This document shows positions 8,825 to 16,902 of a stretch of DNA of 41,857 nucleotides, one piece after another. Below the pieces are notes generated by a model. It did no database searches. It was not told the origin of the DNA and worked only from the letters and a program-made list of their open reading frames with translations. The first letter of the stretch is position 1, and every line of letters begins with the position of its first letter. The stretch lies in contig NZ_JYNL01000052.1 of assembly GCF_001044235.1 (NCBI RefSeq), forward strand, positions 702 to 42,558, read 5' to 3'. The translations under genes were made by a program, and so were the position numbers. This DNA is from Mycolicibacterium chlorophenolicum (GTDB lineage: Bacteria; Actinomycetota; Actinomycetes; Mycobacteriales; Mycobacteriaceae).

Positions 8825-9352
8825 GTGCGCGTGACGATCCTGCGCGCTCTGGCCGCCCTCCTGGTTGCTCTCGGCGCGGCCCTGACCTTGCCGGTGCCGG
8901 CCAAAGCCGACCAGGTGATCGAGGGCATCTTCACCTACACCCCCGCCGAGGGGACGCCGGGTCTGTGGACGGTCTACCCGTCGTGTGTGCCGGTGGTCGG
9001 TGATCTGCGCGAGCCGCTGTACCTGCCCGTCGGGTGCCGGCTGCACATCCAGGGGTCCAACGGGGTGACCGGCGGCGACGCCGTGCTGACCGGAGGGATG
9101 TGGGCCTTCACCACACCGAAGGACCGCGGCATGCAATGCCCCGACGGCACCTGGGCGCCGACGGTCGAGGTGATCAAGTTCGACGACGTCACCATGACCG
9201 GCACCCGCAGCGTCACCCACACCGGCAACTGCGGCCTGCCGCCGGGGATCATCAACACCCCGTTCACGCTGGCCTTCAAGGAACCGTTGCCGATCCCGGT
9301 CGACCGCTACCCGCTGATCTGCGAGCCGGGCGGACTGCGGCGCTGCTTCTGA
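8825..9352 (+). CDS. Secreted hypothetical protein, 175 aa
   Basis: It has a Sec-type signal peptide at residues 1-28 (MRVTILRALAALLVALGAAL, cleavage likely after AKA). The mature part is small and beta-rich, with six cysteines (YPSCVP, VGCRLH, MQCPDG, GNCGLP, LICEPG, RRCF), suggesting disulfides outside the cell. Similar small secreted proteins of unknown role are common in mycobacteria; I know no function. The start is GTG at 8825, with another GTG two codons on at 8831. The stop overlaps the presumed CTG start of the next gene by four bases, so the two are coupled. Confidence 0.85.
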   Translation: MRVTILRALAALLVALGAALTLPVPAKADQVIEGIFTYTPAEGTPGLWTVYPSCVPVVGDLREPLYLPVGCRLHIQGSNGVTGGDAVLTGGMWAFTTPKDRGMQCPDGTWAPTVEVIKFDDVTMTGTRSVTHTGNCGLPPGIINTPFTLAFKEPLPIPVDRYPLICEPGGLRRCF

Positions 9353-10380
9353 CGATCGGGAAGGTCGCCGACATCACCGGTCCGGGCGTCTCCGATCGGT
9401 GGGGCGTGACCTGCGCCGACCTGGGTGCGTGCGTGCGGACCGCCGACGGGTCGCTGCTGGCGGTCTTCGGCGATACGTTCTCGGGCAGCCGCGTCGGCCG
9501 GGGCGACTGGCGGTCACCCGTCGCGCTGATCGGCCGCGGCGACGCCCGCGCGCCGATCGTGTGGGAGCGTGCCGGCGGCCCGGATCCGGACTACGCCCGC
9601 CAACTGCTGCCCTATGTCCACGACCAGGCGGGCGTCAGCACCGTGATCCCGTCGGATCTGCTGCGGCTCGGGGACACGATCTATCTGCACGCCATCGTCA
9701 ATCGCGGGCTGGGCAACGTGCTGCGCACCGAGCTCTGGCGCTCCGACGACGGCGGGCGGCGGTGGCGCGCCGTCGGGGAGAACGCGACGTTCCCGGCGGA
9801 TCTGCATCACGGTCATGCGCAATGCTGGTCATGGGACCTCGACCCGGACGGCGGCTGGGTGTACGTGATGGCCACCGGATTTCAGCGCGACAAGGGCATC
9901 ATCGCGATGCGGGTGCGGCCGTCGGACATCGCTGACCGCGCGAAGTACTCGGCGTGGGGCTTCACCGGTGGCCGATGGGGATGGGGTCGCAAAGCCACTC
10001 CGATCACGCCACCCGGTGAGCGGTGGGGCGAGCTGACGTTCCGTCGGCTCGCGCCGCGCACCTGGGTCCTCGGCGGATTCCTGGCCTCGCGATACGCGCT
10101 CGGATACCGCGTCATCGACTCCCCGGTGGCCGACCTGCACACCGCGCCCCTGCAGCTGCCGGTGCGCGGCTGCGGGTGGCACGCCGAGGACCACGCCGGC
10201 AATCGCATCGCCCAGCTCTACGGTGGGTACCTGCTGCCCGGCTCGCGCCTCGACGTCCCCGGCGGGGTCGGCCTGGTGGTGTCGCAGTGGCACACCGACA
10301 CCGGATGGCCTTACCGCGCCATGCAATTCAGCGTCACCCTGCACGACACCAGACAGCACGAGGAGAGGCGGAACCTGTGA
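9349..10380 (+). CDS. DUF4185 family protein, likely beta-propeller-like
   Basis: The coding sequence is read as 343 aa. KVADITGPGVSDRWGVTCAD, then GSLLAVFGDTFSG, then ELWRSDDGGRRWRAV are typical of DUF4185, which resembles glycosidase/sialidase-like propellers with a repeated DG-G-W motif. No ATG, GTG or TTG lies in frame between 9034 and 9406. Starting at GTG 9406 would delete the conserved first strand, while the earlier ATGs lie deep inside the upstream gene. The best candidate is CTG at 9349, whose CTGA overlaps the upstream stop. No signal peptide is present with this start. The stop overlaps the next gene's start (GTGA). Confidence 0.8.
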   Translation: MTIGKVADITGPGVSDRWGVTCADLGACVRTADGSLLAVFGDTFSGSRVGRGDWRSPVALIGRGDARAPIVWERAGGPDPDYARQLLPYVHDQAGVSTVIPSDLLRLGDTIYLHAIVNRGLGNVLRTELWRSDDGGRRWRAVGENATFPADLHHGHAQCWSWDLDPDGGWVYVMATGFQRDKGIIAMRVRPSDIADRAKYSAWGFTGGRWGWGRKATPITPPGERWGELTFRRLAPRTWVLGGFLASRYALGYRVIDSPVADLHTAPLQLPVRGCGWHAEDHAGNRIAQLYGGYLLPGSRLDVPGGVGLVVSQWHTDTGWPYRAMQFSVTLHDTRQHEERRNL

Positions 10381-11462
10381 CGACAGCAGACACGAAGCGG
10401 GTGGTGATCTGGGGGACCGGATTCGTCGGCCGGATGGTCATCGCCGAGGTCGTCAAGCATCCCTTGTTCGAACTCGTCGGTGTCGGGGTCAGCAACCCCG
10501 ACAAGGTCGGCCGCGACGTCGGGGAGATCTGCGGGCTGCCGGACCCGCTGGGTATCAGCGCAACCGACGACATCGACGCGCTGATCGACCTGAAACCCGA
10601 CGCGCTGGTGCACTACGGGCCGACCGCGGCCCACGCCGACGTCAACATCGAGGTGATCACCCGCTTCCTGCGCGCCGGGATCGACGTGTGCTCGACGGCG
10701 ATGACGCCGTGGATCTGGCCCACCATGCACCTCAACCCGCCCAACTGGATCGAACCCGTCACCGTCGCCTGCGAACTCGGCGAGTCGTCATGCTTCACCA
10801 CCGGTATCGACCCCGGCTTCGCCAACGACCTGTTCCCGATGACGCTGATGGGCCTGTGCTCGGAGGTGCGCACCGTGCGCGCGTCGGAACTGCTCGACTA
10901 CACCCACTACACCGGTGACTACGACCGCGAGATGGGCATCGGCAAGCCGCCGGAGTACCGGCCCATGCTGGAGAACTCCGACATTCTCGTGTTCGCCTGG
11001 GGCGCAACGGTTCCGATGATCGCGCACGCGGCGGGCATCATGCTCGACGAGATCACCACGACGTGGGAGAAGTGGGTCACGCCCACCGAGCGCACGACCG
11101 CCAAGGGCGTCATCGCGCCGGGCAACGTCGCGGCCGTCCGGTTCACGATCAACGGGGTGTATCGGGGAGAGACCCGCATCCAACTCGAGCACGTCAACCG
11201 GATCGGCAACGATGCGGCGCCGGAGTGGCCGTCGGGCAACCAGAACGACGTCTACCGTGTCGACATCGAGGGCACGCCGAGCATCTTCCAGGAGACGGCG
11301 TTCCGGTTCACCGACGGCTCCGGGCGGGATGCCGCCGCGGCCGGCTGCCTGGCGACCGGGCTGCGGGCGCTCAACGCCGTCCCGGCCGTCAACGATCTGT
11401 CCCCCGGGTGGGTCACCGCGCTGGACCTGCCGCTGATCCCGGGCGCGGGGACGATCCGCTGA
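10377..11462 (+). CDS. NAD(P)-binding DapB-like oxidoreductase
   Basis: This is a 361-aa protein with an N-terminal Rossmann motif VVIWGTGFVGRMVI (residues ~9-22), the pattern of the dihydrodipicolinate-reductase-like family common in mycobacteria. It is much longer than true DapB (~245 aa), so it is not expected to be the lysine-pathway enzyme. The rest (FTTGIDPGFANDLFPMTLMG, then a conserved C-terminal half) fits the amine/amino-acid dehydrogenase-like relatives. The start is GTG at 10377, with AGGAGAGG ten bases upstream, overlapping the previous stop as GTGA. It is the third gene of the secreted protein-DUF4185-oxidoreductase set. The substrate is unknown. Confidence 0.85.
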   Translation: MTTADTKRVVIWGTGFVGRMVIAEVVKHPLFELVGVGVSNPDKVGRDVGEICGLPDPLGISATDDIDALIDLKPDALVHYGPTAAHADVNIEVITRFLRAGIDVCSTAMTPWIWPTMHLNPPNWIEPVTVACELGESSCFTTGIDPGFANDLFPMTLMGLCSEVRTVRASELLDYTHYTGDYDREMGIGKPPEYRPMLENSDILVFAWGATVPMIAHAAGIMLDEITTTWEKWVTPTERTTAKGVIAPGNVAAVRFTINGVYRGETRIQLEHVNRIGNDAAPEWPSGNQNDVYRVDIEGTPSIFQETAFRFTDGSGRDAAAAGCLATGLRALNAVPAVNDLSPGWVTALDLPLIPGAGTIR

Positions 11463-11468
11463 CTGCGC

Positions 11469-12566
11469 TCAGCCGCGGGGCCGTTTGACCAGAACCACGT
11501 ACGCCAGCGGGATCTGGGTGCGCTCGGGCGCTGCGGCCAGCCGCGCGGCGATGCCCTTCTCCAGCCTGTCGTGCAGCTGCGCCACGCGGGGATCCGTCGG
11601 GCCGCCCTCGAGCGCCGTCGACAGCGCCGCGAACGTCGACGCCCGTGCGAACCCGGCCCACCGCGCGCCGAAATCCGTTGCGTCACCGTCGGCCTGGTAG
11701 CGCTCCCAGAACCGGTCCTGGGCGTCGACGATCTCCAGGTGGGAGATCTCGAGGCGTTCGAACAGACCTGACGGGGCGAACGGTGCCGCGAAGTCAGCGG
11801 CCCGGCGGGCGAAGGTCGGGATGCACATGCGGCCGGCCTCCTCGGCGCTGACCAGTCCGGCCCCCGCGATCTCGTCGAGCGTGTCGGCCATCGCGGTCAA
11901 CAGCGGGCGGAACCCGAGCTCGCCGTCCTCGCCGATGCCCATCGTCGTCACGACCAGGCGTCCGCCGGGGCACAGTTCGCGGCCCCGGAACGCGACGAAC
12001 TCGTGCCAGTCGCGCGCCGCCTGTTTGGCGTAGGCGGCCTGCACCTCCTCGTCGCCGCACGTGGCGACCTGCAGGTGGCCTCCGAGGATCGGGGCGGGCA
12101 CCCGGCTCAACCACTGGATCGCCCAGGAACTCCAGCCCAGGTTGACGCTGTTCGACGGCAGGATCTGCGCGTAGAACGAGCGACCGACCGCCGAGGCGAA
12201 CGCGGCGCGGTCTTTCGTCAGATAGGTGTCGGGATCTTCCTCCAGCGTGCGGAACAGTGCGGTGAAATCGTTGTCGGGGCGATCGGTGTGCGCGACGAGC
12301 ACCGAGTGTTCCGGCCGAGTCCGGCTGCGCAGCACGCCGATTGCGGCGCCGATCGGCAGCAGCGAGTTGTGTCCGCTGGCCGCGCCGTAGTCGGCGATCA
12401 CGATCGGCTGCGGCGGAGAGGGGAGCGGAACCTCCGCGGCGGCCTCGGAGAAGATCTCGATCGCCCGGGCCAGACCGGCGGCCTGCAGCCGCGACGCGGC
12501 GGTGTAGGTGCCGCTGCCGACCGGTTCCGGCCGGACCACGATGCTCGACTCGGGCATCTTCTGCAC
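11469..12566 (-). CDS. SABATH-type SAM-dependent carboxyl methyltransferase
   Basis: This is a 365-aa protein. The SAM-binding motif IADYGAASGHNSLLPIG near residue 56 matches the SABATH carboxyl-methyltransferase pattern (D-x-G-x-x-x-G-x-N-S). Other family traits are VNLGWSSWAIQWLSR near 143 and a late hydrophobic/aromatic substrate-binding half. Mycobacterial members are known to methylate the carboxyl group of fatty acids (the M. marinum FAMT enzyme), so esterification of a fatty or related acid is the likely role, but the substrate here is inferred from the family. It converges with the DapB-like gene (6-base gap) and diverges from a membrane protein gene. Confidence 0.88.
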   Translation of the reverse strand: MQKMPESSIVVRPEPVGSGTYTAASRLQAAGLARAIEIFSEAAAEVPLPSPPQPIVIADYGAASGHNSLLPIGAAIGVLRSRTRPEHSVLVAHTDRPDNDFTALFRTLEEDPDTYLTKDRAAFASAVGRSFYAQILPSNSVNLGWSSWAIQWLSRVPAPILGGHLQVATCGDEEVQAAYAKQAARDWHEFVAFRGRELCPGGRLVVTTMGIGEDGELGFRPLLTAMADTLDEIAGAGLVSAEEAGRMCIPTFARRAADFAAPFAPSGLFERLEISHLEIVDAQDRFWERYQADGDATDFGARWAGFARASTFAALSTALEGGPTDPRVAQLHDRLEKGIAARLAAAPERTQIPLAYVVLVKRPRG

Positions 12567-12586
12567 GGTAGTCCCCGAGCGTCACC

Positions 12587-12609
12587 CGCGCCGCCGAAAG
12601 CGCGGCGCG
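12587..12609. promoter_or_regulatory. 8-bp perfect inverted repeat in a divergent gap
   Basis: CGCGCCGC (12587-12594) and GCGGCGCG (12602-12609) are exact reverse complements with a 7-base loop. They lie in the 59-base gap between the divergent methyltransferase and membrane-protein genes. The repeat could be an operator or an RNA hairpin in a leader. In such GC-rich DNA a chance origin is possible. Confidence 0.3.
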
Positions 12610-12625
12610 TGCGAAACTGTCGCCC

Positions 12626-13273
12626 ATGACAGGACGTGTCGGGCCGCGCATCGCGATGATCAGCGCCGTCCTGGCGCTGGTGGTCGGTGTGGCGGGGGTG
12701 ATCGTCACACTGGCGCTGGGCGCCTTCGTGTTCGACGACTACGACGCGTACGGCGAGGTGCGGGTCCCCGGGTCCGGGCGGGTGAGTCTGCCTGCGGGCG
12801 AGGTGACGATCAGCTTCCACACCGCGGTGACGGGCGGTGTCGGCGGCGGCTTCCCGGTGCCGCCGCTCAAGCTCGGCATCGACCCGCCCGAGGGCGTGCC
12901 GGACCCGGTGATCACCGAGACGATCGGCACCACGACATCGGTGAACAACGATGTGCACGTGCGCATCTGGGTGGCGCAGATCCCGCGCGCCGGCGTGTAC
13001 GGCGTCCGCACCGGTGGTGACGTCGGCGGCTACATCAACCCGCGCCTGTCGTTCGGCCGCGACAGCTCGCCGGGGTGGCCGATGTGGGTCTTCGGCGCGC
13101 TCGCCGGGGTGGGCGCCGTCGCGCTCGCCGGAGCGGTCGCGTGGCGGGTGCGGGTGGGCCGGCGGGCGCGCCCGGTGCCCGGACCGGTGATCCTCGATGA
13201 ACCGAAATGGCCGGGGCCGATTCCGCCGCCGGTGTACGAGTACCCGCCCCTCGACGAGCGGGGAGGTCAGTGA
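12626..13273 (+). CDS. Two-helix membrane protein of unknown function
   Basis: This is a 215-aa protein. A membrane helix at about residues 9-36 (MISAVLALVVGVAGVIVTLA) is followed by an ectodomain of about 110 residues rich in beta-type sequence (VRVPGSGRVSLPAGEVTISF, a pattern of beta-sandwich domains). A second helix lies at about 152-174 (MWVFGALAGVGAVALAGAVA), and a proline-rich cytoplasmic tail follows (PPPVYEYPPL). No enzymatic motif is visible. The stop lies 7 bases inside the end of the convergent MBL-fold gene. The family is probably actinobacterium-specific; no function is proposed. Confidence 0.8.
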   Translation: MTGRVGPRIAMISAVLALVVGVAGVIVTLALGAFVFDDYDAYGEVRVPGSGRVSLPAGEVTISFHTAVTGGVGGGFPVPPLKLGIDPPEGVPDPVITETIGTTTSVNNDVHVRIWVAQIPRAGVYGVRTGGDVGGYINPRLSFGRDSSPGWPMWVFGALAGVGAVALAGAVAWRVRVGRRARPVPGPVILDEPKWPGPIPPPVYEYPPLDERGGQ

Positions 13274-13887
13274 CCCCTGGCGACCCACTCGTCGTAGTGC
13301 ACGATCTCGTCGCCGACGGTCGTGGTGTCACCGTGGCCGGTGTAGACGACGGTCTCCCCGGGCAGCGCGCCGAGCCGGCCCGAGATCGACTCGAGGATGG
13401 TGGGGAAGTCGGAGTAGGACCGCCCGGTGGCGCCGGGGCCGCCCTGGAAGAGCGTGTCGCCGCTGAACACCGCGTCGAGGTCGGGGGCGTGCCAGCACAC
13501 CGAGCCGGGGGAGTGCCCGGGAGTGTGCAGGGCGCGCAGCTCGGTGCCGGCGACGCGCAACGTCTGACCGTCGGCGATGGCGCGAAAGTCACTGTCGGGA
13601 TGGGTCATTCGCCACAGCACGTCGTCGGCGGGGTGCAGGAACACCGGTGCGTCGAGGGCAGCTCCGAGCTGAGGGGCGACGGTGACGTGGTCGTTGTGGC
13701 CGTGGGTGCACACCACCGCGACGACATGACGGCCACCGACCGCGTCGATGATCGGGTCGGCTGTGTGGGCTGCGTCGAACACCACCACCTCGTTGTCGTC
13801 GCCGACGAGCCAGATGTTGTTGTCCACCTCCCAGCTGCCGCCGTCGAGTTCGAAGGTGCCACTGGTGACGAGCCGTTGGATGCTCAC
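13267..13887 (-). CDS. MBL-fold hydrolase, partner of mscR (Rv2260-like)
   Basis: This is a 206-aa metallo-beta-lactamase-fold protein. The metal-binding motif THGHNDH is at residues 61-67 (His62, His64, Asp66, His67). HTPGHSPGS (His near 124), SGDTLFQGG (Asp) and YTGHGDTT (His) complete a dinuclear site as in glyoxalase II. The start GTG overlaps the mscR stop (GTGA), so it is translationally coupled to the mycothiol-dependent dehydrogenase. In M. tuberculosis the same pair is Rv2259-Rv2260. A thioesterase step acting on the S-formylmycothiol product would fit the pairing, but that is inference. Confidence 0.92.
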   Translation of the reverse strand: MSIQRLVTSGTFELDGGSWEVDNNIWLVGDDNEVVVFDAAHTADPIIDAVGGRHVVAVVCTHGHNDHVTVAPQLGAALDAPVFLHPADDVLWRMTHPDSDFRAIADGQTLRVAGTELRALHTPGHSPGSVCWHAPDLDAVFSGDTLFQGGPGATGRSYSDFPTILESISGRLGALPGETVVYTGHGDTTTVGDEIVHYDEWVARGH

Positions 13888-14969
13888 AACACCACCACCG
13901 AACGCAGCGCCTCGCCGGCGTGCATCTTCGAAAACGCGTCCTCGATCTGGTCCAGGCCGATGCGTTCGGAGACGAACTTGTCCAACGGGAACCGGCCCTG
14001 CAGATACAGACTGATCAGCGTCGGGAAGTCGCGCTCGGGCAGGCAGTCGCCGTACCAGGACGACTTCAGGGAACCGCCGCGGGAGAAGAAGTCGATCAGC
14101 GGCATCTCCAGCGTCATGTCCGGGGTCGGCACGCCGACCAGCACGACGGTGCCGGCCAGGTCGCGCGAGTAGAACGCCTGCTTCCACGTCTCGGGCCGGC
14201 CCACCGCATCGATCACGACGTCGGCACCGAACCCGTCGGTGAGGTCCTGGATCGTCTCGACCGCGTCGAGCTCCTTGGCGTTGATCGTGTGGGTGGCGCC
14301 GAACTCCCGGGCCCAGTTCAGCTTCCGGTCGTCCATGTCCACGGCGATGATGCGCCGGGCGCCGACCAGCCGGGCCCCCGCGATCGCCGCGTCGCCCACG
14401 CCGCCGCAGCCGATGACCGCCACCGTGTCGTCCCGGTTGACCGCGCCGGTGTTGATCGCCGCGCCCAGCCCGGCCATCACGCCGCAGCCCAGCAGACCCG
14501 CCGCGGCCGGGTCGGCCGCCGGGTCGACCTTGGTGCACTGGCCCTCGTGCACCAGCGTCTTGTCGGCGAACGCGCCGATGCCCAGCGCCGGGGTCAGCTC
14601 GGTGCCGTCGGTCAGCGTCATCTTCTGCGCGGCGTTGTGGGTGTCGAAGCACAGGTGCGGACGGCCCCGCTTGCAGGCCCGGCACTGCCCGCACACCGCG
14701 CGCCAGTTGAGGACCACGAAGTCGCCGGGCTCGACGTTGGTGACGCCCTCCCCGACGGACTCGACGATGCCCGCGGCCTCATGCCCGAGCAGGAACGGGA
14801 ACTCGTCGTTGATGCCGCCCTCGCGGTAGTGCAGATCCGTGTGGCACACACCGCAGGCCTGGATGTCGACGACCACCTCACCCGGTCCGGGGTCGGGGAT
14901 CACGATGTCCACCACCTCGACCGGCTGGCCCTTCGTCCGAGAGATCACTCCGCGCACCGTCTGAGTCAT
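13884..14969 (-). CDS. mscR: S-nitrosomycothiol reductase / mycothiol-dependent formaldehyde dehydrogenase
   Basis: This is a 361-aa zinc-dependent MDR-family alcohol dehydrogenase, close in length and sequence to Rv2259 (MscR/AdhE2). Catalytic zinc ligands are Cys42 in CGVCHTD and His63/Glu64 in GHEAAG. The structural zinc site is Cys93, Cys96, Cys99 and Cys107. The NAD-binding motif is VAVIGCGGVGDAA. The enzyme oxidises the formaldehyde-mycothiol adduct to S-formylmycothiol and reduces S-nitrosomycothiol, protecting against formaldehyde and nitrosative stress in the cytoplasm. The start ATG is at 14969, only 34 bases from the divergent dioxygenase start. The stop overlaps the MBL-fold partner. 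Confidence 0.93.
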   Translation of the reverse strand: MTQTVRGVISRTKGQPVEVVDIVIPDPGPGEVVVDIQACGVCHTDLHYREGGINDEFPFLLGHEAAGIVESVGEGVTNVEPGDFVVLNWRAVCGQCRACKRGRPHLCFDTHNAAQKMTLTDGTELTPALGIGAFADKTLVHEGQCTKVDPAADPAAAGLLGCGVMAGLGAAINTGAVNRDDTVAVIGCGGVGDAAIAGARLVGARRIIAVDMDDRKLNWAREFGATHTINAKELDAVETIQDLTDGFGADVVIDAVGRPETWKQAFYSRDLAGTVVLVGVPTPDMTLEMPLIDFFSRGGSLKSSWYGDCLPERDFPTLISLYLQGRFPLDKFVSERIGLDQIEDAFSKMHAGEALRSVVVL

Positions 14970-14979
14970 GCCTGAACCC

Positions 14980-14985
14980 TAATAT
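14980..14985 (+). promoter_or_regulatory. Possible -10 box TAATAT for the dioxygenase gene
   Basis: TAATAT fits the mycobacterial -10 consensus TANNNT and is unusually AT-rich for this DNA. It ends 18 bases before the ATG at 15004, so transcription would begin about 8-12 bases upstream of the start codon, giving a very short leader. No clear -35 is seen. It lies in the 34-base gap shared with mscR. Confidence 0.35.
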
Positions 14986-15003
14986 GTCGGGCACACTCGA
15001 TAC

Positions 15004-15783
15004 ATGCCTGTCCGCATGCCGGCGATGTTCCTCTCGCACGGCGCGCCGCCGCTGGTCGACGATGCCCTGTGGGTGTCCCAACTGCGGGCCTGGGCGGGCG
15101 CGCTGCCGGTCCCGTCGGCGATCCTCGTGGTCTCTGCGCACTGGGAGGCCGCGCCCCTGACCATCGGCTCCACCGACGCGCGCACCCCGTTGACCTATGA
15201 CTTCTGGGGATTCCCCGACCGCTACCACGCCGTCACCTACGACGCGCCGGGTGCCCCGGAACTGGCTGCGGCAGTGCAGAAGTCGATGCCCGACGGCGAA
15301 CCGGTGCACCACGATCGCGACCGCCGGCTCGATCACGGCGCCTACGTCCCGCTGACGGTGATGTACCCGGACGCCGCCATCCCGGCACTGCAGATCTCGC
15401 TGCCCACACTGGATCCGGCGACGCTGCTGCGGCTCGGGGAGCGGCTGCGGCCGCTGCGCGACGAGGGTGTGCTGATCATCGGGTCGGGGTTCACCACCCA
15501 CGGTCTGCCGTTCCTCGAGGACCCGTCGCCCGGTGCCGTCCCGGCCGGCTGGTCGGTGGAGTTCGACGCCTGGGCACACGAGCGGACGGCCGCGGGCGAT
15601 GTGGATGCGCTGATCGACTTCCGGGCGCGGGCCCCGGGGATGCCGTACGCCCACCCGACGATCGAACATTTCGCGCCGCTGTTCGTCGCGCTCGGCGCCT
15701 CCGACGACCCGGCTCAGCAGCCGCGTCAGGTGATCGACGGATTCTGGATGGGCCTGGCCAAACGCTCCCTCGAACTGGCCTGA
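15004..15783 (+). CDS. LigB/DODA-type extradiol ring-cleavage dioxygenase
   Basis: This is a 259-aa protein of the class III extradiol dioxygenase family (DODA/YgiD type). Likely metal ligands are His13 in FLSHGAPPLV, His46 in VVSAHWEAA, and a late His in GSGFTTHGLP; RLDHGAYVPL is another conserved family block. The fold uses non-heme Fe(II) or Zn(II) to cleave catechol-like rings. The natural substrate of the bacterial proteins is generally unknown. It is divergent from mscR and 21 bases upstream of a methyltransferase gene on the same strand, probably in one transcript. In M. tuberculosis the methyltransferase and mscR orthologs are neighbours, so this gene appears inserted between them. 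Confidence 0.9.
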   Translation: MPVRMPAMFLSHGAPPLVDDALWVSQLRAWAGALPVPSAILVVSAHWEAAPLTIGSTDARTPLTYDFWGFPDRYHAVTYDAPGAPELAAAVQKSMPDGEPVHHDRDRRLDHGAYVPLTVMYPDAAIPALQISLPTLDPATLLRLGERLRPLRDEGVLIIGSGFTTHGLPFLEDPSPGAVPAGWSVEFDAWAHERTAAGDVDALIDFRARAPGMPYAHPTIEHFAPLFVALGASDDPAQQPRQVIDGFWMGLAKRSLELA

Positions 15784-15804
15784 ACGGGGATACCGTCTGC
15801 AGGC

Positions 15805-16878
15805 ATGGCAGCTCCGCACGATCCCACGATCGAGGACACCGAACGATTCGCCGAACGCATCATCGGCGCCATCGACGCCGCCAGCGTGGCGCTGCTGATG
15901 TCCATCGGCCACCAGACCGGGCTGTTCGACACGCTGGCGAACCTTTCGTCGGCGACGAGTGCGGAGCTGGCCGAGGCCGCCGGGCTCGACGAACGCTACG
16001 TCCGGGAATGGCTGGGCGGCATGACCGCCGGGCGGATCATCGACTACGACGCGGCGACACTGACGTATGCGCTGCCGCCGCATCGCGCGGCGGTGCTGAC
16101 CCGCGCCGCCGGGCCCGGCAACCTCGCGCGGGTGGCGCAGTTCATCCCGCTGCTGGCCGAGGTGGAGCAGAAGGTGATCGGCTGCTTCCGCCGCGGCGGC
16201 GGACTGTCCTATGCGGAGTACCCGCGCTTCCATACGCTGATGGCCGAGCAGAGCGGTGAGGTGGCCGACGCCGCATTGGTCGAGGCGATCCTGCCGCTGG
16301 CCGACGGGCTGCCCGACCTCTTGCGCGCCGGGGCGGATGTCGCCGACTTCGGCTGCGGCAGCGGGCACGCGATCAACGTCATGGCCCAGGCGTTCCCGGC
16401 GAGCCGGTTCTGCGGCGTCGACTTCTCCGAGGAGGCCCTCGCCGCCGGGACCGAGGAAGCGCGGCGGCTCGGCGTGAGCAATGTGTCGTTCCAGCGGGCC
16501 GACCTGGCCGCGTACGACGCCGTGGCTGCCGTCGACGTCATCACCGCGTTCGACGCGATTCACGACCAGGCCCACCCGGCGCGGGTGTTGGCCAACATCC
16601 ATCGCGCGCTGCGGCCGGGCGGAGTGTTCCTGATGGTCGACATCAAGTCGTCGAGCCGGGTCGAGGACAACGTCGGCGTCCCGATGGCGCCGTATCTCTA
16701 CACCGTCTCGACGATGCACTGCATGAGCGTGTCGCTCGGGCTCGGCGGCGACGGCCTCGGCACCTGTTGGGGGCGCGAGCTCGCGCTGTCGATGCTCGCC
16801 GATGCCGGCTTCTCCGATGTCACCGTGCGGGAGATCGAGTCCGACCCGATCAACGACTACTACGTCGCCAGGAAGTGA
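15805..16878 (+). CDS. SAM-dependent methyltransferase (Rv2258c-like)
   Basis: This is a 357-aa protein. Residues ~10-95 form a helical/winged-helix N-terminal domain typical of dimeric methyltransferases, with LAEAAGLDERYVREWLGGM like a helix-turn-helix; this is why orthologs are often labelled regulators. The SAM motif I VADFGCGSGHAIN is near residue 180. RFCGVDFSEEAL gives the acidic ribose ligand and DVITAFDAIHD the motif II region. Position next to the serine hydrolase and DUF3145 genes matches Rv2258c-Rv2257c-Rv2256c, so orthology to Rv2258c is likely. The methyl acceptor is not known. Confidence 0.9.
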   Translation: MAAPHDPTIEDTERFAERIIGAIDAASVALLMSIGHQTGLFDTLANLSSATSAELAEAAGLDERYVREWLGGMTAGRIIDYDAATLTYALPPHRAAVLTRAAGPGNLARVAQFIPLLAEVEQKVIGCFRRGGGLSYAEYPRFHTLMAEQSGEVADAALVEAILPLADGLPDLLRAGADVADFGCGSGHAINVMAQAFPASRFCGVDFSEEALAAGTEEARRLGVSNVSFQRADLAAYDAVAAVDVITAFDAIHDQAHPARVLANIHRALRPGGVFLMVDIKSSSRVEDNVGVPMAPYLYTVSTMHCMSVSLGLGGDGLGTCWGRELALSMLADAGFSDVTVREIESDPINDYYVARK

Positions 16879-16902
16879 GGCGTCGTCACTAGGCTCGCTC
16901 CG

